64,000 nt of DNA from Mucilaginibacter sp. OK268. Lineage in GTDB: Bacteria; Bacteroidota; Bacteroidia; Sphingobacteriales; Sphingobacteriaceae. The notes under the pieces are model-generated. The model searched no databases. It worked only from the letters and a program-made list of their open reading frames with translations, and had not been told where the DNA came from. A program made the position numbers and the translations under genes. Within the stretch, counting starts at the first letter, position 1. Each line of letters opens with the position of its first letter. Of the stretch, positions 35,895 through 45,402 are shown piece after piece. The stretch is taken from positions 310,001 through 374,000 of the forward strand of contig NZ_FNJV01000007.1 in assembly GCF_900103125.1 (NCBI RefSeq), read 5' to 3'.

Positions 35895-38590
35895 CCCTTT
35901 CGGTTATTTATTTTCTGGACGGCTTTGAAAGCCTGGAAAACAACCAATGGCAACAGGCTAACGGTTATAGCGGCTACCCATAATTTAAAAGAAAGTACCG
36001 AGAGCCCTAAAACTAAACGCAGACCAGGCACAGCAAAGACCATTAGTGTCAGACCATTGCAGATCAAAATGGCGATCCATACCCATTTGTTCCTGGTAAT
36101 TTCATTATTTAACAATCCTGCGCCATCCGAGGACATGTTAAACACATGAAATAGTTGGGCGAAAGTGAGGGTGATAAAGGCGACATTATTGCAGGTACGA
36201 TCATCGCTATGCAGCACTTCTTTGCAATAAATAACCACAATGATTACTGCCGAAGTGATAGCAGCCGAGTATAAGGCGATAGCCAGCCATTTTTTGTTGG
36301 TAATGATATTCTTTTCAGGGGCTCTTGGAGGTCTCGACATCACCGTTTTATCTCCTGTACCTAAGCCCAGCGCCAATGCCGGAAAGATGTCTGTCACCAT
36401 ATTCAAGAACAGGATCTGTAGCGGCAGTAAGGTGGCACCCGGTATAACTACGCCTAAGATAGTTACCATGAATATCTCGCTCAGGTTGCAGGATACCAGG
36501 TATACCACAAACTTTTGAATATTCTGAAAAATCTCCCTGCCATGCGCCACCGCCTGGGCTATGGATGTAAAAGAATCATCTTTCAAAACAATGCTCGCCG
36601 TTTCTTTGGCTACCTGGGTTCCCCTGATGCCCATGGCAATACCCACGTCCGCTTTCTTTAATGCCGGTGCATCGTTTACACCATCACCCGTCATGGCAAC
36701 TATTGATCCGGCTTGTTGAAAAATATCCGCGATTTCCAGTTTTTGCTTGGGGGAGGCCCTTGCAAAAACAGCGGTTGCCAGAATACGTTGCCGCCATACT
36801 TTTGTTAATAGTTCGGCTTGGGGCAGCTCCTTTCCGGTAATCACCTCCTTGTTGTCCTCATCGATCAAGCCTATCTTTCGGGCAATATTTAATGCTGTTT
36901 GCGGATGATCCCCGGTGATCATCACGACTTTAATGCCCGCTTTTCTACAACTCAGGATAGCTCCTTTGATATCCATCCGGGGTGGGTCAAGAAAGCCGGC
37001 CATTCCGATGTACACCAGCTCATTCAAATAATTATGCGTATCAAGCCCTTCACCCGACCGGTAAGCAAATGCCAACACCCGCAGTCCACTGGCCGCCATT
37101 TTCTCCGATTTGAGCAGGATGGTTGTACGGGATTCGCTATCAAGTATTTTGATAAGCGCCCCCGACTGAACCTGGCTGCATTTCTCCAGCAAATGTTCAA
37201 CAGCGCCTTTGGCCGCAGCAAAGTATCCTGACGGTGTTTGGTGCAAGGTGCCCATCATCATGATCTCCGAATTAAAGGGCACTTCTGCAATACGTACATA
37301 TTGCTTCATTAAACCCCGTGTATCTAAGCCGGCAGCAATGGCCATTTGTATTAACGCGACCTCTACCGGGTCCCCGGAAAACTGAGCGGACTCAGCATTT
37401 TTGTCCTCTGTTTCAATAATGGCATTATTGCATAAAACACCTGTTAATAACAGTTTATCAAAATTTTCGGCACTTATCTTAACTGCTCCCTCAGGGAATT
37501 TTAACAGGTTCTTTTCTACTTGTACTTTAATGGTTTCATCCGGAAACGTCAAAGTATCTGCATATATCTTGTTTTCCGTTAGGGTGCCCGTCTTGTCCGT
37601 CAGGATAACCCCGGTACTGCCCAGCGTTTCTACGGCAGATAGTTTTTTTACTACAGCGTTACGCCTGGCCATCAGTAACATACCGTAGGATAATGCAATC
37701 GTTGCAACAATAGGCAAACCTTCGGGTATAGCAGCCACCGCCAGCGCAATGGATGTTTCTATAATAGTTAGTGTGGCTTTGCCCTGGATAAATCCGGTTA
37801 CTGCAAATATCGCGGTCATGACGAGTGTGACAAAGATCAGTTTCCGGGTTAATTTGTTCAGCTTTTTATCCAGAGGGGTAACTGTATCCACGGAACTTTC
37901 TACCAATGAAGTTATGGTGCCTAATTGCGTATTTGCTGCAATACCCGTAATCACCATTTTGCCATTCCCGTTAATGACCGAAGTGCCCTTAAAAACCATG
38001 TTATGCTGGTCCCCAACAATCGTATCTTCTTTTAATGCTTCAATAGTTTTATCTGAAGGAAGAGACTCGCCGGTAAGCGATGATTCATCGCATTGTAAAC
38101 GGTTAACGGCAACCAACCGGCCGTCCGCCGGGATAATATCTCCGGCTTCCAGCGGAATGAGATCGCCTGGGACTAATTGTTCTGATGGGATCGATCTGGA
38201 TTTGCCCCCGCGGATAACCCTGGCCAGCATGATATCCATTTTTTTTAGCGCGTTCATGGAGCTGCGTGCCTGAAACTCCATAAAAAAGCCGATCAGGGCA
38301 TTAATCAATATGACGGCCAAAATGGCTATGGTTTCCAAAATATCCTTGAAGTAAAGGGAAACGGCAGCCCCAACTATCAGCAGGTAAACAATAGGGCTTT
38401 TGAATTGTAATAGCAGGATCAGCCAAAGGCCTTTCTGTTTTTGAGTTTTGTAGCTATTCGGGCCGTAAGCACGACCGCGTTTTTCAGCCTCATGATGGGT
38501 GATCCCTTCAACATTATTGGCTTGTATCAGTGTAATAACTTCTTCAACAGGTAATGAAAAAGGATGGTCTAAAGGGTATTTCATTATCAT
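35891..38590 (-). CDS. P2-type cation-transporting ATPase
   Basis: Calcium-pump-like P-type ATPase, 899 residues, inner membrane. It contains the N-terminal cation-ATPase domain (about 5-75), actuator with LTGESLPSDK, helix M4 with AAIPEGLPIVATIAL, phosphorylation site LTDKTGTLTENK (about 330), ITGDHPQTA, GDGVNDAPAL hinge, and a six-helix C-terminal region. M4 PEGLP fits Ca2+ or Na+/H+/K+ type pumps; the ion is undecided. It is more complete kin of the remnant at 32383-32708. 44 bp lie between it and the Usp gene upstream, which is on the same strand. Confidence 0.92.
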   Translation of the reverse strand: MIMKYPLDHPFSLPVEEVITLIQANNVEGITHHEAEKRGRAYGPNSYKTQKQKGLWLILLLQFKSPIVYLLIVGAAVSLYFKDILETIAILAVILINALIGFFMEFQARSSMNALKKMDIMLARVIRGGKSRSIPSEQLVPGDLIPLEAGDIIPADGRLVAVNRLQCDESSLTGESLPSDKTIEALKEDTIVGDQHNMVFKGTSVINGNGKMVITGIAANTQLGTITSLVESSVDTVTPLDKKLNKLTRKLIFVTLVMTAIFAVTGFIQGKATLTIIETSIALAVAAIPEGLPIVATIALSYGMLLMARRNAVVKKLSAVETLGSTGVILTDKTGTLTENKIYADTLTFPDETIKVQVEKNLLKFPEGAVKISAENFDKLLLTGVLCNNAIIETEDKNAESAQFSGDPVEVALIQMAIAAGLDTRGLMKQYVRIAEVPFNSEIMMMGTLHQTPSGYFAAAKGAVEHLLEKCSQVQSGALIKILDSESRTTILLKSEKMAASGLRVLAFAYRSGEGLDTHNYLNELVYIGMAGFLDPPRMDIKGAILSCRKAGIKVVMITGDHPQTALNIARKIGLIDEDNKEVITGKELPQAELLTKVWRQRILATAVFARASPKQKLEIADIFQQAGSIVAMTGDGVNDAPALKKADVGIAMGIRGTQVAKETASIVLKDDSFTSIAQAVAHGREIFQNIQKFVVYLVSCNLSEIFMVTILGVVIPGATLLPLQILFLNMVTDIFPALALGLGTGDKTVMSRPPRAPEKNIITNKKWLAIALYSAAITSAVIIVVIYCKEVLHSDDRTCNNVAFITLTFAQLFHVFNMSSDGAGLLNNEITRNKWVWIAILICNGLTLMVFAVPGLRLVLGLSVLSFKLWVAAITVSLLPLVVFQAFKAVQKINNRKG

Positions 38591-38634
38591 GCTGAAATTG
38601 GTTTTGCGCTCAAGGAAAAGGGAATAAGTAGCTT

Positions 38635-39477
38635 TTACCTCTCTTCTTTTTTATTGAAGGTGAGTAAAGGGATTTTTCCATAAAAAGAGTACTCTTCGGC
38701 ATTGGAAGGAAAAAATAACTTTTCAAACATGGATCTTGATTGATGGGTGAATAAGACCAAAAGAGAAGGTTTGCTGATTTTAACAGCATGGTCTATATCC
38801 TGAAGCAAGGCATTGGTAATATCCCTTTGAGGATTTAGTATGGTCACTTTATAATCCGTTTTTTTCTGTAGTGTCGCTTCCGCCAGTTCCTTGTCAAAAG
38901 CGAATTCATGGGGATAGGCAATATGCATCATCTCGACACTGGCATGAATAGGCCTGGCAAAATCTACAACTTTTTTAAGTTCGTTTTCATAATCGGTCAT
39001 ATCCGATGCATAAAGAATGTGTTTTAAATCCTTTAAATGGTAGCCGCTTGGTATGCATAAAACAGGGATCGAAGAACTGTTGATCAATTTAGCGGTATGC
39101 GTACCAAATATTTTTGTAAGGGCACCGGCACCCCTTGTACTGATGCAGATATAAGAACAATTGTACTTGCCTGCATAATCCTTGATCCCATCTACCACAT
39201 CGATATTGGATACCAGGACTAATTGGTGGTTAATTTCGGGTTCATCGATATCATGATAGATACCGGCAATGAACGATGATAATTCTTCCACCGTTTTCTT
39301 TCTGAAGCTATCGGTATACTCCGCAAAAGCGTGGTCGCTCCATTTGAAAGGCTTTAAAAGGTGGTACACGTGAAGGATGATCAATTCCGCTTTACGCTGT
39401 CTGGCCAGTTTTATGGCAAAACGGATAGCCGCCTTTGAATTGGCGGACTGGTCGGTAGTAACAAGTATCTTTTCCAT
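38635..39477 (-). CDS. universal stress protein (two Usp domains)
   Basis: 280 residues with two Usp domains. The N-terminal one starts MEKILVTTDQSANSKAAIRFA and ends CISTRGAGALTKIFGTHTAKLI, close to the G-2x-G-9x-G-S/T ATP-binding pattern. The second, from about residue 150 (LKHILYASDMTDYE), is degenerate. It probably forms an operon with the cation ATPase downstream. No operator of the recurring kind was found in the 110 bp upstream. Confidence 0.9.
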   Translation of the reverse strand: MEKILVTTDQSANSKAAIRFAIKLARQRKAELIILHVYHLLKPFKWSDHAFAEYTDSFRKKTVEELSSFIAGIYHDIDEPEINHQLVLVSNIDVVDGIKDYAGKYNCSYICISTRGAGALTKIFGTHTAKLINSSSIPVLCIPSGYHLKDLKHILYASDMTDYENELKKVVDFARPIHASVEMMHIAYPHEFAFDKELAEATLQKKTDYKVTILNPQRDITNALLQDIDHAVKISKPSLLVLFTHQSRSMFEKLFFPSNAEEYSFYGKIPLLTFNKKEER

Positions 39478-39587
39478 AATTTAATCAGTCCTTAAACTGT
39501 TATAGTGTTGTTTTATTCATCATTGGGGGCAACCCTGTTATTAAAGACAGCAGGTGTTTGGTTTTGGAAATATGACCTGGCGGCTGA

Positions 39588-40625
39588 TCAGGGAGTCAAA
39601 ATTACCTTCAGCGCTTTCTCTTTGGCTGCGTTGCCAAATGTATCGTAGGCTTCCATGATCTGATCTAGTCTGAAATGATGTGTGATTAGCTTGTCAGGCT
39701 CTATTTTTTTTGATTGTACTGTTTTCAACAACATTGGTGAAGTTACGGTGTCAACCAGCCTGGTGGTGATTGTAATGTTTTTTGACCACAGACTTTCCAG
39801 ATGCAAACAGACACTTTTTCCATGAACACCAATATTGGCAATGCGGCCGCCTGGAGCTATAATTTCCTGGCATAACTCAAAGGTTTCAGGAATGCCTACA
39901 GCTTCAATGGCTACATCAACCCCGATATTATCAGTTATGCTCATGATTTTTTCAAACGTATTTGCGGCAGCGCTATTGATTGTATGCGTAGCACCGAATT
40001 TTTTTGCCACTTCCAAACGATTTACATCCTGATCGATCATTATTATTGCTGCCGGCGTATAAAATTGTGCAGTGAGCAAAGTGGCAATGCCAATAGGGCC
40101 GGCACCTACAATGGCAACCATGTCGCCCGGTTTCACCTGCCCGTTCAATACGCCGCATTCAAAACCAGTTGGTAAAATATCGCTTAACATGACCAAAGCT
40201 TCTTCATCCGCTCCGGTCGGGATGTGGTAAAGACTATTATCAGCATGCGGAATCCTTACATATTCAGCCTGGGTACCATCAATCAAATGCCCCAATATCC
40301 AGCCGCCATCAGCACAATGCGAATACATACCTTTTTTGCAGTAACTACATTTACCGCAGGATGTGATGCAGGAAATTACGACATGATCTCCTTTTTTGAA
40401 ATTGCTTACCCCGGTGCCCACTTCTTCAACAATACCAACGCCTTCATGCCCGATGATCCTGCCATCAATCACCCCCGGCACATCGCCTTTCATAATGTGC
40501 AGGTCGGTTCCGCAGATCGTAGTTTTCAGGATTTTTATAATGGCATCACCGGGTGACACTATTGTCGGTTGGGGTTTTTCTTCCCAGGATTTTTGACCTG
40601 GCCCGTGATAAACTAATGCTTTCAT
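39588..40625 (-). CDS. zinc-dependent alcohol dehydrogenase family protein
   Basis: 345-residue medium-chain dehydrogenase from MKALVYHGPGQKSWEEKP; an upstream in-frame start would run into the operator region. Catalytic zinc site CGTDLH...GHEGVG, structural zinc cysteines CGKCSYCKKGMYSHC (about 92-106), and cofactor motif VGAGPIGIAT. It resembles secondary-alcohol or threonine-dehydrogenase-type members more than the AdhP-type enzyme at 12410. A CRP/FNR-type box lies 91 bp upstream, so both alcohol dehydrogenases may be induced together. Confidence 0.9.
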   Translation of the reverse strand: MKALVYHGPGQKSWEEKPQPTIVSPGDAIIKILKTTICGTDLHIMKGDVPGVIDGRIIGHEGVGIVEEVGTGVSNFKKGDHVVISCITSCGKCSYCKKGMYSHCADGGWILGHLIDGTQAEYVRIPHADNSLYHIPTGADEEALVMLSDILPTGFECGVLNGQVKPGDMVAIVGAGPIGIATLLTAQFYTPAAIIMIDQDVNRLEVAKKFGATHTINSAAANTFEKIMSITDNIGVDVAIEAVGIPETFELCQEIIAPGGRIANIGVHGKSVCLHLESLWSKNITITTRLVDTVTSPMLLKTVQSKKIEPDKLITHHFRLDQIMEAYDTFGNAAKEKALKVILTP

Positions 40626-40708
40626 ATTTTCTGGAATTAACACCTTGCTAACAACTACAAAACTGCTGCTAATTTGCTTATTTAAGATGCTGATGGTCAG
40701 TTTAAAAA

Positions 40709-40722
40709 ATGACATCTATCAC
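40709..40722. promoter_or_regulatory. CRP/FNR-type box upstream of the second alcohol dehydrogenase
   Basis: ATGAC-ATCT-ATCAC, centre 91 bp before the minus-strand start. The 434-bp gap to the next gene holds this site and the box at 40974; nothing else was recognised in it. Confidence 0.65.
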
Positions 40723-40973
40723 TATTTAGCAGGTCGAAGCTGTTCGTTTTTGTTCTTTTAAGCACAACGCCACAGAACGACCAGTGACATTGAAATTTCT
40801 GATGGCATATAGATGATGAATCGACCTGCTCCATTCAACTTCCAAGCAATAAACTGTGTATACCTATTAGAAAAAGCGTTATCATCACTAAGCATTTTTC
40901 AGTATCCAATCACTATGATAGCGATATGACTTTGGGGGACATATTAACTCTGATCATTGAAGTAAATAAAAAA

Positions 40974-40987
40974 GTGATTACCATCAC
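40974..40987. promoter_or_regulatory. palindromic CRP/FNR-type box upstream of the beta-flower protein
   Basis: GTGAT-TACC-ATCAC, with perfect extended arms AAGTGA / TCACTT. Centre is 80 bp before the ATG at 41060. About 30 bp downstream is TATCATTTG (41004-41012), near the Bacteroidota -7 element TAnnTTTG, which would place the box near -40 as in a class II activator site. Confidence 0.75.
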
Positions 40988-41059
40988 TTAATAACAAATT
41001 GATTATCATTTGATTAGAAATAAAAACAAGGGAGATTTATACCAGATAAAATCAACATC

Positions 41060-41524
41060 ATGAGAAAGCTACTTTTATTTTTAGTCATGCTAACAATTAC
41101 AACAAGTGTCACCGTTAGTGCATGGGGGCAAACCAAAAAAGACACGACATTTAAAGTCTATATCAACGCCAAAGGCGGCATACACAACCACGGCGGCACG
41201 CCACTGGGATATATTGATAAAGACAATATCGTCCGTGACAACAAAGGTCAAAAACTTTATTTTATTGACGGAGCCGGTAATGTGATCGACGCGAATGGTA
41301 AAAAAATGGGTATGGCCAGGAAAAATGGGGCCTATTACAATATCCATGGAGAGAACATTCTTAACACGAAAGATCTGGATAAAGAAAAATGCGCCATTTT
41401 AGACCCAAAAGGGCATAATTTTGGTACGGCGCACCTGAATTATAAGTTGCATGCCTGCGCTGCACATTGTTATTTCCTGGAACAGCAAAAGAAAAAGGAC
41501 GAAGCAAAAAAGGCAAAGGTCTAA
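41060..41524 (+). CDS. secreted 5-fold beta-flower-like protein
   Basis: 154 residues with a signal peptide (about 1-23, cleaved after VSAWGQ). The body is a set of short repeats with a G-x-I/V-D/N pattern (GYIDKDNIVRDN, YFIDGAGNVIDANGKKMG, ARKNGAYYNIHG), as in small beta-flower domain proteins of Bacteroidota. Two Cys near the C-terminus (HACAAHC) and a Lys-rich tail follow. Function is unknown. It stands alone between a strong operator and a terminator, so it is probably a single-gene unit induced with the regulon. Confidence 0.65.
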   Translation: MRKLLLFLVMLTITTSVTVSAWGQTKKDTTFKVYINAKGGIHNHGGTPLGYIDKDNIVRDNKGQKLYFIDGAGNVIDANGKKMGMARKNGAYYNIHGENILNTKDLDKEKCAILDPKGHNFGTAHLNYKLHACAAHCYFLEQQKKKDEAKKAKV

Positions 41525-41547
41525 CAATTAGTTCCATCAAGGCACTC

Positions 41548-41580
41548 GGCTGGGCTTTCTAACGGATACCCAGCCTTTTT
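41548..41580 (+). terminator. intrinsic terminator
   Basis: Arms GGCTGGG (41548-41554) and CCCAGCC (41569-41575) followed by TTTTT. Closes the beta-flower gene. Confidence 0.8.
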
Positions 41581-41679
41581 ATTAATACCTGGTTATGTCA
41601 ATTTAAATAGCGGGCCGGTTGTTAAACAGATGCGTACTTTTATAGTAAACCAACCTTAACGGGAAATTACCAATCCAAA

Positions 41680-43719
41680 ATGGAACACACTAACCAGGCA
41701 AACGAAATGAAAATGGAGCATATGGACCATAGCAAAATGCAGCACGGGCATGATCCGCATCATGGCATGTCTGAACATGACCACCATGCCATGATGATCG
41801 CTGATTTTAAAAAGCGGTTTTATGTAGTGTTATTGCTTACTGTCCCGATCCTGCTGTTGTCCATGCAGATTCAGCAATGGCTGCACGTAGATTTCAGCTT
41901 CACAGGATCACCTTACGTGCTTTTTGCATTAGCTTCCGTGGTGTTTGTTTATGGCGGCTGGCCGTTTTTGACTGGGTTGGCAGATGAAGTGAAATCAAAG
42001 AACCCCGGCATGATGTTTCTAATCGGCTTTGCCATCACCGTGGCCTACAGCTATAGTGTAGCCATTGTTTTTGGTTTAAAAGGTATGGACTTCTTTTGGG
42101 AACTGGCCACGCTGATCCTCATTATGCTCTTAGGCCATTGGATCGAAATGAGGTCGGTAATGGGCGCATCAAATGAACTGGAATTACTCGTACAGTTGAT
42201 GCCATCAGATGCCCACATGGTCATGAAGGACATGATACATGACGTAAAGACCGATACCCTGAAAGAGAACGATATTATCCTAATCAAACCAGGTGAAAAG
42301 GTTGCAGCAGACGGGATCATCCTGGAAGGAGAAAGCTACCTGAATGAATCCATGCTGACCGGCGAATCCAAACCTGTACAAAAAATCAAAGGTGATAAAG
42401 TGATCGCGGGATCTATCAATGGTAACGGATCTTTTAAAGTTACGGTGTCCCATGCAGCCAAAGATTCCTACCTGTCTCAGGTGGTTAAGCTGGTTGATGA
42501 TGCGCAAAAATCGAAATCACAAACCCAGTTGCTGGCAGACACAGCAGCCAGATGGCTGACTGTGATTGCGTTGATTACCGGTATCGCTACCTTTCTGTAT
42601 TGGTATTTAACCGGGCAAACCTTAGCTTTTGCGATGGAAAGGATGGTGACCGTTATTGTGATCTGCTGCCCTCACGCCCTGGGGCTGGCCGTACCATTGG
42701 TAGTTGCCAAATCAACCGCCTTGTCTGCAAAACACGGTTTATTGATCAAGAACAGGACCGCGTTTGAGAACGCAAGAAGAATTACCACGATTGTATTTGA
42801 TAAGACAGGCACGCTTACCGTTGGGAAGTTTGAAGTATCAAAGGTAGTCTCCTTAAATAACGATTTCAACGAAAATGAGCTCATTCGCCTGGCATCTGCA
42901 TTGGAACAAAAATCAGAGCACCCGATTGCCACCGGCATCCTGCAAAAAGTGGGGGATTTAAAGAGCGCCATTCCAAAGGCGGAAAATTTTAAGGCGATTA
43001 CTGGTCAGGGTGTTGAAGCCACTGTAGAGGGTAAAAAGATAGAAGTTATAAGCCCCGGTTATTTAAAGGAAAATAAGTTGACCGTTCCTGATGGTTTTAA
43101 AGCAGATGATACGGAAACAGTGGTTTTTGTGTTGATCGATAAAAAATTGGCAGGATACATCGCACTATCAGATGAGATCCGGCCAGAGTCAGCAGAAGCT
43201 ATTAAAACGCTAAAAGACGAAAATATCAAATCCATATTGCTTACCGGGGATAACAGTAAGGTAGCTGCAAGTGTCAGCAAAACGTTAGGCATGGACAGTT
43301 TTATTGCCGAGGTATTACCGCATCAGAAATTGGAAAAAATCAAAGAACTGCAAAGCAAAGGCGAGTTTGTTGCCATGACTGGTGACGGCGTTAATGATGC
43401 TCCTGCATTGGCCCAGGCAGATATTGGCATAGCCGTAGGTTCGGGTAGTGATATAGCGGCAGAAACTGCAGGGATTGTTTTGGTGAACAGCAATCCAAAG
43501 GATGTTGTCAACCTGGTCTTATTCGGTAAAGCGACCTACAGAAAGATGGTTCAAAATCTGGCCTGGGCAACCGGTTACAATGTAATCGCATTGCCGCTGG
43601 CTGCCGGTGTGTTGCATAACCAGGGCATTGTATTAAGTCCGGCTGCAGGCGCAGTCTTGATGACGGTCAGCACGGTTGTCGTGGCTATTAATGCAAGTTT
43701 GCTTAAAGTAAAAGCTTAA
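41680..43719 (+). CDS. copB: copper-transporting P1B-type ATPase (CopB type)
   Basis: 679-residue heavy-metal ATPase in the inner membrane. There is no HMA domain; the N-terminus is His- and Met-rich (KMEHMDHSKMQHGHDPHHG), and the transport motif is CPH (ICCPHALGLA, about 330) in place of CPC. Both are marks of the CopB/P1B-3 group that exports Cu+ or Cu2+/Ag+. Other motifs: LTGESKP, DKTGTLT, SEHPIA for nucleotide binding, and GDGVNDAPAL. It is unlinked in motif terms from CcoI, which imports copper for the oxidase. No recurring operator is present upstream. Confidence 0.92.
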   Translation: MEHTNQANEMKMEHMDHSKMQHGHDPHHGMSEHDHHAMMIADFKKRFYVVLLLTVPILLLSMQIQQWLHVDFSFTGSPYVLFALASVVFVYGGWPFLTGLADEVKSKNPGMMFLIGFAITVAYSYSVAIVFGLKGMDFFWELATLILIMLLGHWIEMRSVMGASNELELLVQLMPSDAHMVMKDMIHDVKTDTLKENDIILIKPGEKVAADGIILEGESYLNESMLTGESKPVQKIKGDKVIAGSINGNGSFKVTVSHAAKDSYLSQVVKLVDDAQKSKSQTQLLADTAARWLTVIALITGIATFLYWYLTGQTLAFAMERMVTVIVICCPHALGLAVPLVVAKSTALSAKHGLLIKNRTAFENARRITTIVFDKTGTLTVGKFEVSKVVSLNNDFNENELIRLASALEQKSEHPIATGILQKVGDLKSAIPKAENFKAITGQGVEATVEGKKIEVISPGYLKENKLTVPDGFKADDTETVVFVLIDKKLAGYIALSDEIRPESAEAIKTLKDENIKSILLTGDNSKVAASVSKTLGMDSFIAEVLPHQKLEKIKELQSKGEFVAMTGDGVNDAPALAQADIGIAVGSGSDIAAETAGIVLVNSNPKDVVNLVLFGKATYRKMVQNLAWATGYNVIALPLAAGVLHNQGIVLSPAAGAVLMTVSTVVVAINASLLKVKA

Positions 43720-43841
43720 TCACAAATCATTGATAGTCCATATTGATTACCAGCCTGTTTGTTGATAATCATATTGCCCCATGGATGAAGCTATCATTTA
43801 GCAATTATCGTTTTCATGAAAGCGAATTAAGAAATCGACCT

Positions 43842-44549
43842 TCATCCGTAGTTTGATTTTTTAACTAGGCGCTTAATATCTTTGATCCATATTTTTCGGC
43901 CATCCGTTTCCAAAATACCTTCTTCTTTAAATTCCTTTAACAGGCGGATCACATTTTCCTGGGCAATCCCGGCCAGGCTGGCCAGATCCATTCTGGAGAT
44001 ATTCAAAATAATCGCTTGTTCACCGGATCCTTCATCCTTAAACTTTTCCCTCAACACGATCAGCGCGATGGCAAGCCGTTCCGTCGCGGTCCTTTGAGAA
44101 ATCACGGAAATACCATTGGCCAGTACACTAAATTCATGGCTCAATGTTTTCAATAAACGCCGGGCAAAAAGCGGAGATTTATCCAGAATAGTTAAAAAAT
44201 CTTCTTTAGGAATAAAACTGACCAGGCTATCTTCCAGGGTGGCGGCAGAATCAGGACAGCGTTCTTCCGCTAAGACTGCATGGTACCCGATCAGCTCGCC
44301 TTTGTTGGCTACGTAGATGATCTGCTCCCTGCCGCTCCTGTCAACTTTATACTTTTTTATTTTCCCCTGGTGGATAAAATAAATACCGGAAGGCACAACA
44401 CCTTCCTTGAAAATAATTTCCCCTTTTTGATATTTCTGCGCTCCCTGCCGGGAGATCAAAAAATGGTAATCTTCTTCTGAGAGGGTATTAAGAACAGACT
44501 GTGTTGTGAATTCCCATTTGTCAATCGGAAAAATTCCAGATAGGCTCAT
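43842..44549 (-). CDS. CRP/FNR family transcriptional regulator
   Basis: 235 residues: cNMP-binding-like beta-roll (about 15-130, with GEIIFKEG and SGIYFIHQGKIKKYK), dimer helix, and CRP-type winged helix (about 165-225) with recognition helix AQENVIRLLKEF. It lacks the cluster of cysteines of true FNR, having one Cys (ERCPD), so it is not an Fe-S oxygen sensor. It resembles the output half of the REC-CRP fusion. It is divergent from the methyltransferase pair and a variant operator lies between, so it may control those genes and itself. Confidence 0.9.
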   Translation of the reverse strand: MSLSGIFPIDKWEFTTQSVLNTLSEEDYHFLISRQGAQKYQKGEIIFKEGVVPSGIYFIHQGKIKKYKVDRSGREQIIYVANKGELIGYHAVLAEERCPDSAATLEDSLVSFIPKEDFLTILDKSPLFARRLLKTLSHEFSVLANGISVISQRTATERLAIALIVLREKFKDEGSGEQAIILNISRMDLASLAGIAQENVIRLLKEFKEEGILETDGRKIWIKDIKRLVKKSNYG

Positions 44550-44658
44550 GTTACAAAGATACGAATTTATTAAAGCCTATTTGATTAACTGCCACGCACT
44601 GCATGAGCAAAAAGCGTACTCGCCTGGAAGATATAACGCTCCTATTTATCGGCAAAAA

Positions 44659-44672
44659 CTGATAAATATCAG
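44659..44672. promoter_or_regulatory. variant CRP/FNR-type box (CTGAT-AAAT-ATCAG)
   Basis: Perfect palindromic half-sites CTGAT / ATCAG. The same 14-mer in reverse complement is at 49077-49090, and a near copy is at 55356. Centre is 67 bp before the preferred start of the first methyltransferase and 116 bp from the CRP/FNR start. Confidence 0.6.
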
Positions 44673-44731
44673 CCAGCGCGCTGATGTCATACCATGCCAT
44701 TGCCGCTGCTATAGGTCTAAATTTGTATACG

Positions 44732-45397
44732 ATGAAAGATGATCAGTTTTCGCCTCTGCCACTCGATCCCCAGGATCAAATCAAACCAGAAATAACCAGA
44801 TCGCCGGAAAAAAAACTGATCAATGAACTCTTATTCAGCGATGACACGGAATTTGATTGGCTATACCCAAAACAATTTCAATTACTATCGCTCAAACATT
44901 TCACGCTGTTGCCTATTGCCCAAAAAGCCGCTGAGTTCCTGTCTTTACCCAACACCAGGGTGCTTGATATTGGTAGTGGCGCCGGTAAATTCTGCTTAAC
45001 TGCGGGTTATCATTTCCCAAAAACTTTTTTTTACGGGGTGGAGCAAAGACATGAATTACATCATTTGGCAGAGAATATCAAAAGATATACGGATCTGCCC
45101 AATGTGAATTTCATTTACGGGAATGTCACTCAGATTAATTTTAAAGAGTTTGATCACTTCTATTTTTATAATTCATTCTTCGAGAATATTGATCAAATGA
45201 ATAAAATTGATGATACGATCGAATTATCGGAGAGCCTATATAACTACTATACCCAATACCTTTATATGGCGCTGAGCGCAAAACCATCCGGAACACGCCT
45301 GGTCACCTTTCACAGTTTAGAACAGGAGATCCCGCCTGACTATAGGCTGGCAGATGTTTCCTATGATACTTTGCTAAAAATGTGGATCAAAGAATAG
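44732..45397 (+). CDS. class I SAM-dependent methyltransferase-like protein, copy A
   Basis: About 221 residues from MKDDQFSPLPLDPQ (upstream in-frame ATG at 44684). The SAM-binding motif I is VLDIGSGAGKFCLTAGYHF followed by the acidic loop YGVEQRHEL, and a motif IV-like FYFYNSFFENI follows near residue 150. The VLDIGSGxGK...YGVE pattern recalls DOT1-type folds, though similarity is limited to motifs. Substrate unknown. It is 5 bp upstream of copy B, and closely resembles the inverted copy at 54634-55305 (both contain EFDWLYP and GTRxVTxxSL). Confidence 0.75.
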   Translation: MKDDQFSPLPLDPQDQIKPEITRSPEKKLINELLFSDDTEFDWLYPKQFQLLSLKHFTLLPIAQKAAEFLSLPNTRVLDIGSGAGKFCLTAGYHFPKTFFYGVEQRHELHHLAENIKRYTDLPNVNFIYGNVTQINFKEFDHFYFYNSFFENIDQMNKIDDTIELSESLYNYYTQYLYMALSAKPSGTRLVTFHSLEQEIPPDYRLADVSYDTLLKMWIKE

Positions 45398-45402
45398 TCC
45401 AA

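Noticed and set aside
43785..43797. ATGAAGCTATCAT downstream of copB and the CRP/FNR gene
   Set aside because: Spacing is TGA-N5-TCA rather than N6, and it lies between two gene ends with no start to serve.
43842..44549. Considered as a true FNR oxygen sensor
   Set aside because: Only one cysteine is present, so the [4Fe-4S] cluster cannot be bound as in FNR.
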